Counted from the first letter of the stretch, positions 45,075 through 54,875 are shown. The stretch is DNA of 64,000 bases from Methanolinea sp. (GCA_018262855.1 JADFDO010000001.1:1-64000), one strand, 5' to 3'. The notes: generated by a model not told the origin, from the sequence alone. Made by a program: numbers and translations.

Positions 45075-47216
45075 ATGGGTAAAGAAGGATCAGTACGGCG
45101 GAACTTCCGGGTATCTGTAAAGACGAAGATCCTTCTCGTATTCCTCCTTCTCTCAGTAAGTGCACTGCTAATTACAGGAATCCTCGCGTTTATACAAATA
45201 GGAGAGGTGAGCAGGTATGCCCTCGAGAGCAGCGGCACCCTGGGAGACCGGGCCGTGGAAGACAGTACAGCTGCCATGGAAAAGGATGCCAGGGAATCTC
45301 TCCTCAGGCTGGCAAGGGACCAGGCATATATCAGCAACATCATCTTCGACCGGGTATCCGGCGAGATCGAGATGATGGCAAGTTATGCTGCCTCTATCCA
45401 GCAGGATCCCTCCCGGGTGCGGGAGATGCGTTTCTATCTTCAGGACGAGGAACCTCCGGATCGTACCCTGACCACGGTTCTCTTCCTTGCACCCGGTGTC
45501 GAGAAGGATATCCCTGTCGATGAACGTAATGCTGCCGGAATGATGACTGATATCTTTTTCCCGCTCTATGCTGCCGACAGGAACCTCGCGGCAGTCTATG
45601 TTGGCACTGACAGCGGGATGTCGTTTATCTACCCCTGGTTCACCGGGATGGATGCCTCATTTGATCCAAGGCTCCGGGGCTGGTTCGCCAACGCAAGGCA
45701 GACAGGCAACCTCACCTGGTCAGAGCCCTATGTCGATCTCCTGGGACACGGGCTGATGATGACCTGCTCCAAACCGGTCCATAATCCCACCCGGGACTGG
45801 TTCTGGGTCATCGGAGCGGATGTGACCATAGAAACCATCAACCGTAACATCATCGGCACCCAGGTGGGCAACTCGGGCTATGCGATGCTGATAGACCAGC
45901 ATGGGAATGTGATTACCCGCCCCGGACTTACTTCAGGCGATATGCGGTGGGATGAGTCCTTCGTGACCGAGAACCTGCTCCAGAGCAGCAACCAGGATCT
46001 CGTCCGTGTAGCGGGGGAGATGATTTCGGGGAAGGAGGGTGTGGTAACGGTCCGGTTTGAGGGAGGTGATCGTTTCATTGCATTTGCCCCGGTAAAGAGT
46101 GTAAACTGGAGCGTAGGAGTAGTCATGCCGGTCGACGAGGTCATTGCCCCTGCACTCTCCACGCGTGCGAGCATTATCGGTGCATCTGATGAGACCGCCG
46201 CCCATATCACGGGGCAGCAGGAGATATTGCGAACCGTATTCACCCTTGCATTCCTGATCCTCCTCACTGTCGTAGTGATCCTCTCCCTGATATTCTCGAG
46301 ATACCTGACAAGACCACTCGAGGAACTGAAAAAGGGATCCGAGGCCATCGGGCATGGTGACCTTGATTACCTCGTTGATGTTCATACCGGTGATGAGTTC
46401 GAGGATCTCGGAATATCATTCAACCGGATGGCCTCAGATTTGAAAGAACATATCAGGACGCTGCGGCTTACCACGGCCGAAAAAGAGCGGATACAGAAGG
46501 AGCTTGAGATCGCAAAGGGGATCCAGCAGAGTTTCCTCCCCGAATCGGCACCGAGTATCCCCGGGATCGACCTGGAAGGATTCAATCTTCCCGCCGCCGA
46601 GGTGGGTGGAGATTTCTACGATTTTATCCCTGTCGGAAGCACAAGCTGGGGGCTTGTAATTGCGGACGTGTCGGGGAAAGGCGTTCCGGCCGCCCTCTTC
46701 ATGGCACTCTCCAGAACCCTGATCAGGGCCAGCGCTGCAAGGAATCCTGATCCTGTCATCTCCATACGCGAAGCAAACCACTCCATATACCTGGACTCGA
46801 AAACCAGCATGTTTGTGACTCTCTTTTATGCGATACTCGATATTCGCGAGCGTTCACTTACATTCGTGAACGCGGGGCATAATCCGCCCCTGCTCCTCCA
46901 TTCAGGCAGCAATGGTATCAGCCTCCTGAAGGCCAGGGGTATTGCGCTCGGCGTGATCGATGAAGTGGAGCTGGAACCGGTCGAGGTAAGGCTGGACCAT
47001 GGTGATATCGTTGTCCTCTACACGGACGGAGTAACGGAGGCTACGAATGAAGAGGACCAAGAATACGGAATCGAAAGGCTCTCGTCGATACTCAGTAAAA
47101 CACGGAATCTCCCGGCGAAGGAGATCATCTCTTCAGTCGTTAGCGACATAAGCCAGTTCGCCGGTACACGACCTCAGTTCGACGATATCACGCTCATGGT
47201 GCTAAAAGTGGAGTGA
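45075..47216 (+). CDS. Cache-HAMP-SpoIIE PP2C phosphatase (RsbU-like)
   Basis: The 713-residue membrane protein has a signal/TM helix (about 20-42), a large extracellular dCache domain (about 50-370), a second TM, a HAMP domain (about 405-460; RYLTRPLEELKKGSEAIG) and a C-terminal SpoIIE-type PP2C phosphatase (about 475-713) with GGDFYDF, DVSGKGVPAALFM, YTDGVTEATN and DDITLMV metal-ligand motifs. It resembles RsbU/PhoP-switch phosphatases that dephosphorylate STAS-domain proteins. A STAS protein is at 57083. Archaea lack sigma factors, so the target pathway is unknown. Confidence 0.92.
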   Translation: MGKEGSVRRNFRVSVKTKILLVFLLLSVSALLITGILAFIQIGEVSRYALESSGTLGDRAVEDSTAAMEKDARESLLRLARDQAYISNIIFDRVSGEIEMMASYAASIQQDPSRVREMRFYLQDEEPPDRTLTTVLFLAPGVEKDIPVDERNAAGMMTDIFFPLYAADRNLAAVYVGTDSGMSFIYPWFTGMDASFDPRLRGWFANARQTGNLTWSEPYVDLLGHGLMMTCSKPVHNPTRDWFWVIGADVTIETINRNIIGTQVGNSGYAMLIDQHGNVITRPGLTSGDMRWDESFVTENLLQSSNQDLVRVAGEMISGKEGVVTVRFEGGDRFIAFAPVKSVNWSVGVVMPVDEVIAPALSTRASIIGASDETAAHITGQQEILRTVFTLAFLILLTVVVILSLIFSRYLTRPLEELKKGSEAIGHGDLDYLVDVHTGDEFEDLGISFNRMASDLKEHIRTLRLTTAEKERIQKELEIAKGIQQSFLPESAPSIPGIDLEGFNLPAAEVGGDFYDFIPVGSTSWGLVIADVSGKGVPAALFMALSRTLIRASAARNPDPVISIREANHSIYLDSKTSMFVTLFYAILDIRERSLTFVNAGHNPPLLLHSGSNGISLLKARGIALGVIDEVELEPVEVRLDHGDIVVLYTDGVTEATNEEDQEYGIERLSSILSKTRNLPAKEIISSVVSDISQFAGTRPQFDDITLMVLKVE

Positions 47217-47249
47217 AATCAGGTTCAACCAATGTATTCACAGAAGAAT

Positions 47250-47879
47250 TTATGAGTCCGCATGTTTTAAACCGTTACAATTTTTTTTCCTGACCGGGGT
47301 GCTGTGAACTGACTCCATCCTGTCGATAGTATCGATATCAAGAGAAATAAGATACTCCAAGGATACTGGGGTGTATCCTGTACATTCGCAGCACACATTG
47401 ATCGTCCTCTGGTCACCGTTGATGAATGGATAGCGCGGGATCTTGTTATGGGTATGCCCGTGGATTATCCATCCATCCCATGAAAGGGGGGCATCCCGGG
47501 GATCGTGGACAAGGTAGAACCGGTGTCCTCCGTATGAGAGGGTTGAATGCTGTCGTGCCCTGAGGAAGATCGAATCATGATTTCCCCGGATGAAGATCTT
47601 CCTCCCGTTCAATTGCCGTATCCACCTTCCCGGGCCACCCCGGATACTAAAATCACCGAGGTGATAGACTGTATCGTGTTCCCCTACGACGCTGTTCCAT
47701 CGTTTCACGAGGTCGCTGTTCATCTGGTGAAGGGAATTAAATGGCCGATGGCAATGACGGAGAATCCTGGCATGATTGAGGTGCAGGTCAGATATTAGGA
47801 AAATATTTTCCTTTTTTTCAGAGAAAAGGGATAAAAAATGTTCAAGCCAGGAATGAATCCAATGTATTGCGATCCGCAT
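47250..47879 (-). CDS. Calcineurin-like metallophosphoesterase
   Basis: The 209-residue protein has the metallophosphoesterase ligand set: DLHLNH, GDFS, RGNHD, and a final HGHTHN. It probably hydrolyses phosphoester bonds with two metal ions; substrate unknown. The N-terminal 25 residues contain a hydrophobic helix, possibly a leader. It is convergent with the phosphatase gene and divergent from the P-type ATPase. Confidence 0.85.
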   Translation of the reverse strand: MRIAIHWIHSWLEHFLSLFSEKKENIFLISDLHLNHARILRHCHRPFNSLHQMNSDLVKRWNSVVGEHDTVYHLGDFSIRGGPGRWIRQLNGRKIFIRGNHDSIFLRARQHSTLSYGGHRFYLVHDPRDAPLSWDGWIIHGHTHNKIPRYPFINGDQRTINVCCECTGYTPVSLEYLISLDIDTIDRMESVHSTPVRKKNCNGLKHADS

Positions 47880-47926
47880 ACCTCATGATCCCTGACATTG
47901 TTTGTTGTTGCAATAATAAGAAGAAT

Positions 47927-47935
47927 CCTTTAAAT
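47927..47935 (+). promoter_or_regulatory. TATA-box for the P-type ATPase gene
   Basis: CCTTTAAAT lies about 100 bases before the chosen start and suits an archaeal TATA-box. The resulting leader would be about 70 bases, with the AGGAAGGATGT ribosome binding site at its end. Confidence 0.4.
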
Positions 47936-48030
47936 GCTAAAGCTACCCCCAATTAGAACGATTCCAACAGCACAAATTTGTGGATACCCTCAAATACTCA
48001 TCGAGATTGTATTATTCACAGGAAGGATGT

Positions 48031-50718
48031 ATGCAGGTATCGGGCCTCTCACGCGATGAGATTTTCTCTGAATTACACACGCATGAACAGGGCCTTTCAT
48101 TCGACGAAGTTCGCACAAGGCTTGCACAATATGGGATGAACGTCGTTGAAACCTGTGAAAAGAAGAAGTACGTCCGAATGTACTTTTCCAGGTACACTCA
48201 ATTTTTTGCCGTTCTACTAGAACTCGCCGCACTTCTCTCATTTATTGCACACTGGTTTGATCCTGGTCAGGGGTATGATGTGCTGGGATACGCAATATTT
48301 GGTGCTGTTATCGTCAACGCATCCTTTGCATTCTGGCAGGAATACAAGGCAGACAGGACGATGGAAGCACTGCGGAAGCTGATGCCCTCATACGTTAGAG
48401 TAAGACGGGGTGGAGAACCCCGGAAAGTCTCTGTGGGTAATCTTGTTCCGGGCGACATTGTTATTGTTGAGGAAGGAGACAGGATTGCGGCAGATGGGGT
48501 TCTGATAGAGTCAAATTCTCTCTATATCAACACGTCGGCCTTAAACGGGGAATCAATTCCCGTACTCCGGAAGGCAGGTCCCGTAATAGAGACAGATCCT
48601 TTCCAGGCAGAAAACCTGGTGTTTGCCGGCACAACGGTAACATCAGGTAATGGCGTGGCCGTCATCCATACAACCGGAAAAAATACCGAATTTGGTAAAA
48701 TCGCAGTTCTCACGAGCGATATCAAGAGGCGGCTCACACCGATGCAACACGAGATTATCCGGATCACTCGCATCCTGACAATTATCGCCCTGGTAATTGG
48801 GGGGATTTTTTTTATTCTCGGTTATTTTTCCGGCAAGGGCATGCTCGTCGCTGCTATCTTTGCTCTATCACTCATTGTTGCAAACGTTCCGGAAGGTATG
48901 CTCCCCACAATCACGCTTTCACTCTCGCTTGCCAGCCAGAATATGGCCAGGAGAAATGCACTTATAAAAAATCTCGATTCAGTCCAGACGCTGGGAAGCG
49001 CGACAGTCATTCTGACTGATAAAACAGGGACCATTACAAGGAACGAGATGACAATCAGGGAGATCTTCCTTACCAGCGGGGAAGAAATTCACGTCTCCGG
49101 AGAAGGATATCGTCAGCTCGGGGAGTTCCGGATCATGGGTGGATCGGAAAATTCCCGGAAAAGACTGGAATTTCTCCTGTCTGCGGGATCACTCAACTGC
49201 CATGCGAAAATGACGTCGGAATCCCTCTTCGGTGATCCCACCGAGCTTGCCCTCGTTGCAGCGTCCTGCAAAGCCGGAATTCCAGACACTGCCCCGATCA
49301 AAATCAAGGAATACCCTTTTACCAGCGATCGCCAGATGATGTCAACAGTTCTGGAAAAGGACGGCAAGGCGGTCCTGTTCTCGAAAGGTGCACCGGAGAA
49401 GTTGCTTACTAAGTCCTCTTTTTACCTGGATAGTTCGGACCAATTCAGTATCCTTGATCCAGAGACGATGAGACGTATGCTGGAGAAGGCCGAACAATAT
49501 GAACGACAGGCCTACAGGGTTCTTGCCATCGCATTCCGTGATGGCGACGGGGAGATGGATCTGGTACTGCTGGGGCTTGTTGCGATGATGGATTTGCCAC
49601 GTGAAGGAGTGCATGAATCAGTTCAAAAGTGCCGGAATGCGGGGATAAGGGTAATTATCTGTACCGGGGATAACCCTTTGACAGCTGAGGCTGTTTCTGA
49701 AAAGATAGGACTTCCTGTTGACCGTACCTGTACAGGGGATGAAATAGCCGGGCTCTCTGACGAAGATCTCTCTACAATCCTCAAAAGTGATTCAGTCCTT
49801 TTTGCACGGGTAAAATCTGGCCAAAAACTACGGATCGCAACACTCCTGCAGGATTCCGGTGAAGTTGTGGCGATGACCGGTGACGGGGTGAACGATGCTC
49901 CTGCCCTGAGGAAGGCTGACATTGGCATCGCCATGGGAGTCAGGGGTACGGAAGTAGCAAAAGAGGCAGCTGATATGATCCTGATTGACGATAATTTCTC
50001 ATCGATCGTTGCTGCAATCGAAGAGGGCCGTACGGTCTATTTCAATATCAAGAAGTTCGTTACCTATATCCTCTCTTCGAATATCCCGGAAATCGTCCCT
50101 TATATATTGCAATTTTTCCTCCGCATCCCCCTCCCGCTTTCAGTGATACAGATCCTCTCCATAGATCTCGGTTCTGACATGGTTCCCGGTCTTGCACTCG
50201 GAAGCGAGAGGCCTGAAAAGGATGTGATGAACCGGGCACCGGTTGGAAGGGACGAGAGGCTACTCGACCGGGAGGTGTTCAAGCGGGGATATTTCTTCCT
50301 TGGCATTATCGAAGGCGCAGCGGCAATGGCCGCGTTTCTTTTCTTCCTGTTCCTATCCGGGTGGAGTTACGGTGATCTCTCAATCTCTGGCACCACCTTG
50401 CACCTTCAGGCAATGACTATGACACTCCTTGGGGCGGTGACATGCCAGCTCGCCAATGTATATACCCTCCGGTCCTGGGAATTCTCTTCTCTTAAGAGGG
50501 GATTGTTCACGAATAAGCTGCTCCTGGCAGCCTATATGATCGAAGCGATCTGGATATTCGCTCTGCTCAATGTGCCTGCAGTCCAGATGATATTCAATAC
50601 CGCTCCGATACCTCCACTCTACCTCCTACTCCTGGTTCCCTTCCCGGTACTTCTATTTATAAGCCACGAAACCTACAAGAAAATCCTGTTGAAAAATAAC
50701 CCATATTCAACTTCATGA
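48031..50718 (+). CDS. P-type cation ATPase of the Na,K-ATPase-like (type IIC) branch
   Basis: From the ATG at 48031 (AGGAAGGATGT before it) the product is about 895 residues. Phosphorylation motif DKTGT begins at Asp330; the actuator loop reads NGES at 172-175 instead of TGES; the hinge GDGVNDAPAL and IIC/D hallmark stretches NVPEGMLPTITLSLSLA (TM4) and SNIPEIVPYILQFFL ... IPLPLSVIQILSIDLGSDMVPGLALGSE (TM5-6) resemble animal Na,K-ATPase alpha. It is probably a Na+ or other cation pump in the cytoplasmic membrane. It has no beta subunit nearby. Confidence 0.93.
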   Translation: MQVSGLSRDEIFSELHTHEQGLSFDEVRTRLAQYGMNVVETCEKKKYVRMYFSRYTQFFAVLLELAALLSFIAHWFDPGQGYDVLGYAIFGAVIVNASFAFWQEYKADRTMEALRKLMPSYVRVRRGGEPRKVSVGNLVPGDIVIVEEGDRIAADGVLIESNSLYINTSALNGESIPVLRKAGPVIETDPFQAENLVFAGTTVTSGNGVAVIHTTGKNTEFGKIAVLTSDIKRRLTPMQHEIIRITRILTIIALVIGGIFFILGYFSGKGMLVAAIFALSLIVANVPEGMLPTITLSLSLASQNMARRNALIKNLDSVQTLGSATVILTDKTGTITRNEMTIREIFLTSGEEIHVSGEGYRQLGEFRIMGGSENSRKRLEFLLSAGSLNCHAKMTSESLFGDPTELALVAASCKAGIPDTAPIKIKEYPFTSDRQMMSTVLEKDGKAVLFSKGAPEKLLTKSSFYLDSSDQFSILDPETMRRMLEKAEQYERQAYRVLAIAFRDGDGEMDLVLLGLVAMMDLPREGVHESVQKCRNAGIRVIICTGDNPLTAEAVSEKIGLPVDRTCTGDEIAGLSDEDLSTILKSDSVLFARVKSGQKLRIATLLQDSGEVVAMTGDGVNDAPALRKADIGIAMGVRGTEVAKEAADMILIDDNFSSIVAAIEEGRTVYFNIKKFVTYILSSNIPEIVPYILQFFLRIPLPLSVIQILSIDLGSDMVPGLALGSERPEKDVMNRAPVGRDERLLDREVFKRGYFFLGIIEGAAAMAAFLFFLFLSGWSYGDLSISGTTLHLQAMTMTLLGAVTCQLANVYTLRSWEFSSLKRGLFTNKLLLAAYMIEAIWIFALLNVPAVQMIFNTAPIPPLYLLLLVPFPVLLFISHETYKKILLKNNPYSTS

Positions 50719-50767
50719 CACAGACGGGGCTTGTGTCGTTCATAAAGGAATATTTTAACGGGAATTA

Positions 50768-51904
50768 TTATGAGGATACGTCGTTCTTTCCCCATTCAAT
50801 TCTCTTCTCCCTGACTGGCACTGAATAGTCATCAAACCACATTGCATCCGGATTCCGCTCAAATACCATGAATTTTCCGATATCCTCATACACGGCTGCC
50901 TGGTGGTACTTGAAGTATATATATTCATCATCAAGACCAACAATGGCGATCTTACCGGTCTTGTGTGACATTACGAAGTGTGGTCTCTTTGCAAGGCCTG
51001 AACAGTTCTTCTTAGCTTCCTCAAAAATTTGATAGGCTTCCTCAACCGGGAGTGCAAAATGGCGGTTTCCAAGTGTAGGTCGGCACTGGAACACATAATA
51101 TGGGGCGATACCAATAAAGGAAAGTTGCCTGAACAGCTCGGAGAGCACGCCCGGTTCATCGTTGACGCCCCTGATCAGAGGGGTCTGGTTGGCAAGAACA
51201 GCTCCCGCGTCCATGAGTAGGGCTGCGCCTTCCCTTGACTGAGGGGTGATCTCCCGCGGGTTGTTGAACTGGATCATAATGTATATCCTTTTCTCTTTCG
51301 TGCTGTATGTGCGGATCATCTCCAGTAATGAAGGATCATTGATAATCCGGTACGGGTTGTAGGCAGGAATTTTACTTCCGATACGCACAATCCGGACATG
51401 TTCAATTGACCTGATCTTTTGTATCACATCCGATAATCTCCTCGTCGAAAGAAAGAGCGGGTCTCCACCAGTGAGAAGGACATTCGTGATTTCAGGATGA
51501 TCACGGATATATGCAATATCTCCTGTGATATCCTTTGCAAGTTCTCTCCCTTTCTCCAAAAAAAGCCTTTTGCGAAAACAGAACCGGCAGAATCCGCCGC
51601 ACTGATCGGAAAGAAGCAGGAGAGCAGTCTGATCATATTTGTGCTGGAGACCGGGGGATATGGTATAATCTACCTCATGTGAAGCATCAAGCTCCCCCCA
51701 TGTCTCAAGTTCCGCGGGTGCTGGTATCACGATCCTGCGTATGGGATCGTCAGGATCATTCCAGTCGATGAGGGAAAGGTAGTAATCGTTGCTCCTGAAT
51801 GAAAATTTTTCTTCCACTGGAAGGAGGCGTTCTGTCTCCTCATGTGAGAGTCCCCGGACCTTCTTCAATGTATGAATATATTTTGGATTCTTCCCGCTGC
51901 TCAT
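50768..51904 (-). CDS. KamA-family radical SAM protein
   Basis: The 378-residue protein has a radical SAM cluster motif CGGFCRFC (CxxxCxxC) and fits the lysine 2,3-aminomutase (KamA/AblA) fold, including the later NNPREITPQSREGAALLMDAGAVLANQTPLIRGVND stretch. Methanogens use AblA to make beta-lysine as an osmolyte, but an AblB acetyltransferase is absent from the window, so the substrate is uncertain. It is divergent from a small coiled-coil gene. Confidence 0.85.
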   Translation of the reverse strand: MSSGKNPKYIHTLKKVRGLSHEETERLLPVEEKFSFRSNDYYLSLIDWNDPDDPIRRIVIPAPAELETWGELDASHEVDYTISPGLQHKYDQTALLLLSDQCGGFCRFCFRKRLFLEKGRELAKDITGDIAYIRDHPEITNVLLTGGDPLFLSTRRLSDVIQKIRSIEHVRIVRIGSKIPAYNPYRIINDPSLLEMIRTYSTKEKRIYIMIQFNNPREITPQSREGAALLMDAGAVLANQTPLIRGVNDEPGVLSELFRQLSFIGIAPYYVFQCRPTLGNRHFALPVEEAYQIFEEAKKNCSGLAKRPHFVMSHKTGKIAIVGLDDEYIYFKYHQAAVYEDIGKFMVFERNPDAMWFDDYSVPVREKRIEWGKNDVSS

Positions 51905-52006
51905 GGTAGATCATTCCCAAGCACTACCTTCCCTTCAACATTTTTAATGGTATTCCGTTCCAGCCGGTCGAAAGTATGAATATCCTTCCAAAAATACAAT
52001 TTGATA

Positions 52007-52420
52007 ATGAGTGATGAATCCGAACCAGTCAGGATAAGGAAAGATATCATCGCGACTCTTCGTAACACAATGAAGGATCAGGGTTATTCAAATCTGGAAA
52101 AATACGTCAATGACAACCTCACAGCATGTATAGCCTGCTACAGCCATACACAACCCACTCCTGCAGACCTGCACTATGAGGCCGAGATGCTCCGGCTCCG
52201 GATCAGTGATCTGGAACGCATCATAAGGAAAAAAGATGACGAGATCACTATATTGCTAAAACTCTGGGAACGCTGTACTGTGAACGGAGAACCTGCTCCG
52301 GAACTTGATATATCCCCCGAACTTGAAGACGAAATCGAGACGATTATCAGGGACTGGTACTATGATGTGGAACGTAAGGATCATTCTGGTACTGACGGAG
52401 TGAAGCGAAAAAAGGATTGA
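52007..52420 (+). CDS. Hypothetical coiled-coil protein
   Basis: I do not recognise this 137-residue protein. The N-terminal 45 residues could form a ribbon-helix-helix-like strand plus helices (PVRIRKDIIATLRNTMKDQGYSNLEKYV). A helical coiled-coil follows (EAEMLRLRISDLERIIRKKDDEITILLKL) and the tail is acidic then basic. The ATG at 52007 is preferred over a TTG at 52001. It might be a small DNA-binding or adaptor protein, but that is only suggestive. Confidence 0.55.
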   Translation: MSDESEPVRIRKDIIATLRNTMKDQGYSNLEKYVNDNLTACIACYSHTQPTPADLHYEAEMLRLRISDLERIIRKKDDEITILLKLWERCTVNGEPAPELDISPELEDEIETIIRDWYYDVERKDHSGTDGVKRKKD

Positions 52421-52613
52421 CATTTTTTATTGCAGGAAGCCTGATGTGCGTTGCTATACAGGATTCTTTTTCACCTGTATGAGCAATAATCCCACGTATA
52501 CGGTTAAATCCTGATTATTTCCGTACTGATTCATAAAGGGAACGCCTGATAAGTACAGAATTCCGGAAAGCACAATTTTCCCCTGCCCGTCTTCCGGGAC
52601 AGGTGGATCACCT

Positions 52614-53828
52614 TTATAAGTCCCTGGAGCATCCTGATTCGATCGCGGCTTTTTTGACTGCAATAGCGATCGCCCGCGTCACTTCCCTGTCGAGAATCGT
52701 GGGTAGGATATGCTCCCTGGTCGGATGCGGTATGTAATTGGCGAGGGCATGCGCAGCGGCAACCTTCATCTCATCGTTAATCCGGGCGGCAAAGGCATCG
52801 AGAGCCCCCCTGAACACCCCCGGGAATGCAAGGGCATTATTGATCTGGTTCGGGTAATCACTCCTGCCGGTTCCTACGAGCGCGGCCCCCGCCCGCCTTG
52901 CGGCATCCGGCATGATCTCAGGAACAGGGTTTGCCATGGCAAAGATGATCGGCTGGTCATTCATCCGCCGGACCATCTCTTCCGTCAGCACGCCCGGCCC
53001 CGAGACTCCGATGAAGACATCCGCACCCTCCATCGCGTCAGAGAGGGTCCCTGACCTCCCTGCCCGGTTGGTCTCATCAGCAAGGATGAATTTGTACTTA
53101 TTGCTGTAAAGGCCCTTCCGGGCACGATGGATGATTCCCTGGGTATCGCAGACGACGATATCCCGGACGCTCTGGCAGACATCAGGGTTATAACCGATGC
53201 AGCGGAGGAGCCGGGTGATTGCATACCCTGCTGCCCCCGCACCGCAGACGACAATATGGAGGTCTTCGAACTGCTTCTTCGTGGCACGGCAGGCATTGAG
53301 GAGCGCTGCAAGCACCGTGATAGCGGTACCGTGCTGGTCATCGTGCATCACAGGGATTCCGATATCCTGGAGTGCCTCCTCGATCTCAAAACAACGCGGG
53401 GCTGCGATGTCCTCGAGATTGATGCCGCCGAAGACCGGGGCGATGTTCCTGACCTGGTCAGGGAAGTCCGCATGAGCATCCTCGAAGCAGATGGGAAAGG
53501 CATCGATCCCTGCGAATTTTTTAAAGAGGATGGCTTTCCCTTCCATTACGGGGATGGCTGCATAGCCGCCAATGTTCCCGAGGCCAAGCACGGCTGAACC
53601 GTCCGTGACGATCGCTACGGAATTCCTCTTCAGGGTGTAACGGTATGCAAGGTTCCTGTCCTTCTGAATCGCCCTGCATACCTCTGCAACACCGGGGGTG
53701 TATGCCCTCGAGAGGTCACGACGGGTCTCGAGAGGCACCTTGGATCGGATCTCAAGCTTTCCGTGATACTGCTCGTGAAGTTGCAGGGCTTCCCGGTACA
53801 CTGCATTGCGATCCTCTTCCTGATCCAT
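52614..53828 (-). CDS. NAD(P)-dependent malic enzyme
   Basis: The 404-residue protein has the malic enzyme N-terminus (SRAYTPGVAEVCRAI), the catalytic core with the KRNSVAIVTDGSAVLGLGNIGG stretch, metal site FEDAHADF and DDQHGTA, and the NAD-binding VVCGAGAAGYAITRLL Rossmann loop. It converts malate to pyruvate plus CO2 with NAD(P)+. The start at 53828 has GGTGG before it; the upstream extension is not conserved. Confidence 0.92.
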   Translation of the reverse strand: MDQEEDRNAVYREALQLHEQYHGKLEIRSKVPLETRRDLSRAYTPGVAEVCRAIQKDRNLAYRYTLKRNSVAIVTDGSAVLGLGNIGGYAAIPVMEGKAILFKKFAGIDAFPICFEDAHADFPDQVRNIAPVFGGINLEDIAAPRCFEIEEALQDIGIPVMHDDQHGTAITVLAALLNACRATKKQFEDLHIVVCGAGAAGYAITRLLRCIGYNPDVCQSVRDIVVCDTQGIIHRARKGLYSNKYKFILADETNRAGRSGTLSDAMEGADVFIGVSGPGVLTEEMVRRMNDQPIIFAMANPVPEIMPDAARRAGAALVGTGRSDYPNQINNALAFPGVFRGALDAFAARINDEMKVAAAHALANYIPHPTREHILPTILDREVTRAIAIAVKKAAIESGCSRDL

Positions 53829-53945
53829 GATTCCACCTGGGCGGCTCATCATATAAAGCCCCGCGTTCCTGAAGGACCTGTTTCTGTACCTGGCAGGAGG
53901 AAATGGGAAAGCGGGCAATTATTATCTGGATCAACAGTGACCTGA

Positions 53946-54875
53946 ATGGCTATGGTCAGTCTCACCAACTATCACCCTTTTTTTCTGCTCATGCTGATGG
54001 GATCCTGTATCCTCCTTTCCGGTTGTTCGGCACCCGTGCCGGTCCCGGCGGAGTCACCCGGTCCACATACCGGGATATGCGGGAGATCGGTCCAGGCCAC
54101 GGTCACCAGGATCATGGATGGGGACACCCTGGCGGTGCGGTACCAGGACGGCAGGGAGGAGACGGTGCGCGTGCTCGGTATCGATACCCCCGAGACCGAG
54201 GACCATGGCAACTGGGGAAATGAGTTCACAGGGATCACTGATCCTTCATACCTGACCGAATGGGGATTGAAGGCAAGCGAGTACACCAGTTCACTTGCGA
54301 AGGGAAAGATAATCACCCTCACTGCCGACTGCCAGGCAGAGGATTATGACCAGTACGGGAGGCTCCTCTCATACGTGGAGATCGATGGAACGGACCTCGG
54401 AGCACATCTTGTAAAGCAGGGGTACGCGAGGGTATACACGGCACAGTCATTCGAGAAAAAGACCCAGTATCTCTCGCTCCAGTCAGACGCCCGCCAGTCC
54501 AAGGAAGGCTTATGGGGTGGGGCAGAGGCCCTGGACCACGTCTCCAGCGGACCGGTGACCATCAAGAAAGTCCAGTATGATCCACCCGGAGAAGACAGGG
54601 CGAACCTGAATGGAGAGTACATCATCCTTGCTTCGACAGAAACCGTTGACCTCTACGGCTGGACCATTTCAGACAACAGCGGCACCCTCTACACCTTCCG
54701 GCACGTCGTGATCACCCCTGAATCGACCATCACGCTCCATGTTGGGCAGGGTACTCCGACCACCACGGATCTCTACTGGAACCTTGATGAGCCGTTGCTC
54801 GGGAATTCCGCGGACTCCGTGACCCTCCGGGATTCCGACCGGACTGTTATCGCGACGTTCCAGTGGGGAAGTTGA
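53946..54875 (+). CDS. Lipoprotein with staphylococcal nuclease-like and lamin-tail domains
   Basis: The 309-residue protein has a lipoprotein signal (lipobox SGC at 25-27), then a thermonuclease (SNase) domain (about 48-190) with the RVLGIDTPE, YGRLLSYVEID and HLVKQGYARV motifs, then an immunoglobulin-like lamin-tail (LTD) domain (about 200-309) with GEYIILAS and GWTISDNSGTLYTF. It is a surface nuclease candidate that could feed on or degrade extracellular DNA. The start at 53946 has a second ATG at 53952. Confidence 0.85.
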   Translation: MAMVSLTNYHPFFLLMLMGSCILLSGCSAPVPVPAESPGPHTGICGRSVQATVTRIMDGDTLAVRYQDGREETVRVLGIDTPETEDHGNWGNEFTGITDPSYLTEWGLKASEYTSSLAKGKIITLTADCQAEDYDQYGRLLSYVEIDGTDLGAHLVKQGYARVYTAQSFEKKTQYLSLQSDARQSKEGLWGGAEALDHVSSGPVTIKKVQYDPPGEDRANLNGEYIILASTETVDLYGWTISDNSGTLYTFRHVVITPESTITLHVGQGTPTTTDLYWNLDEPLLGNSADSVTLRDSDRTVIATFQWGS

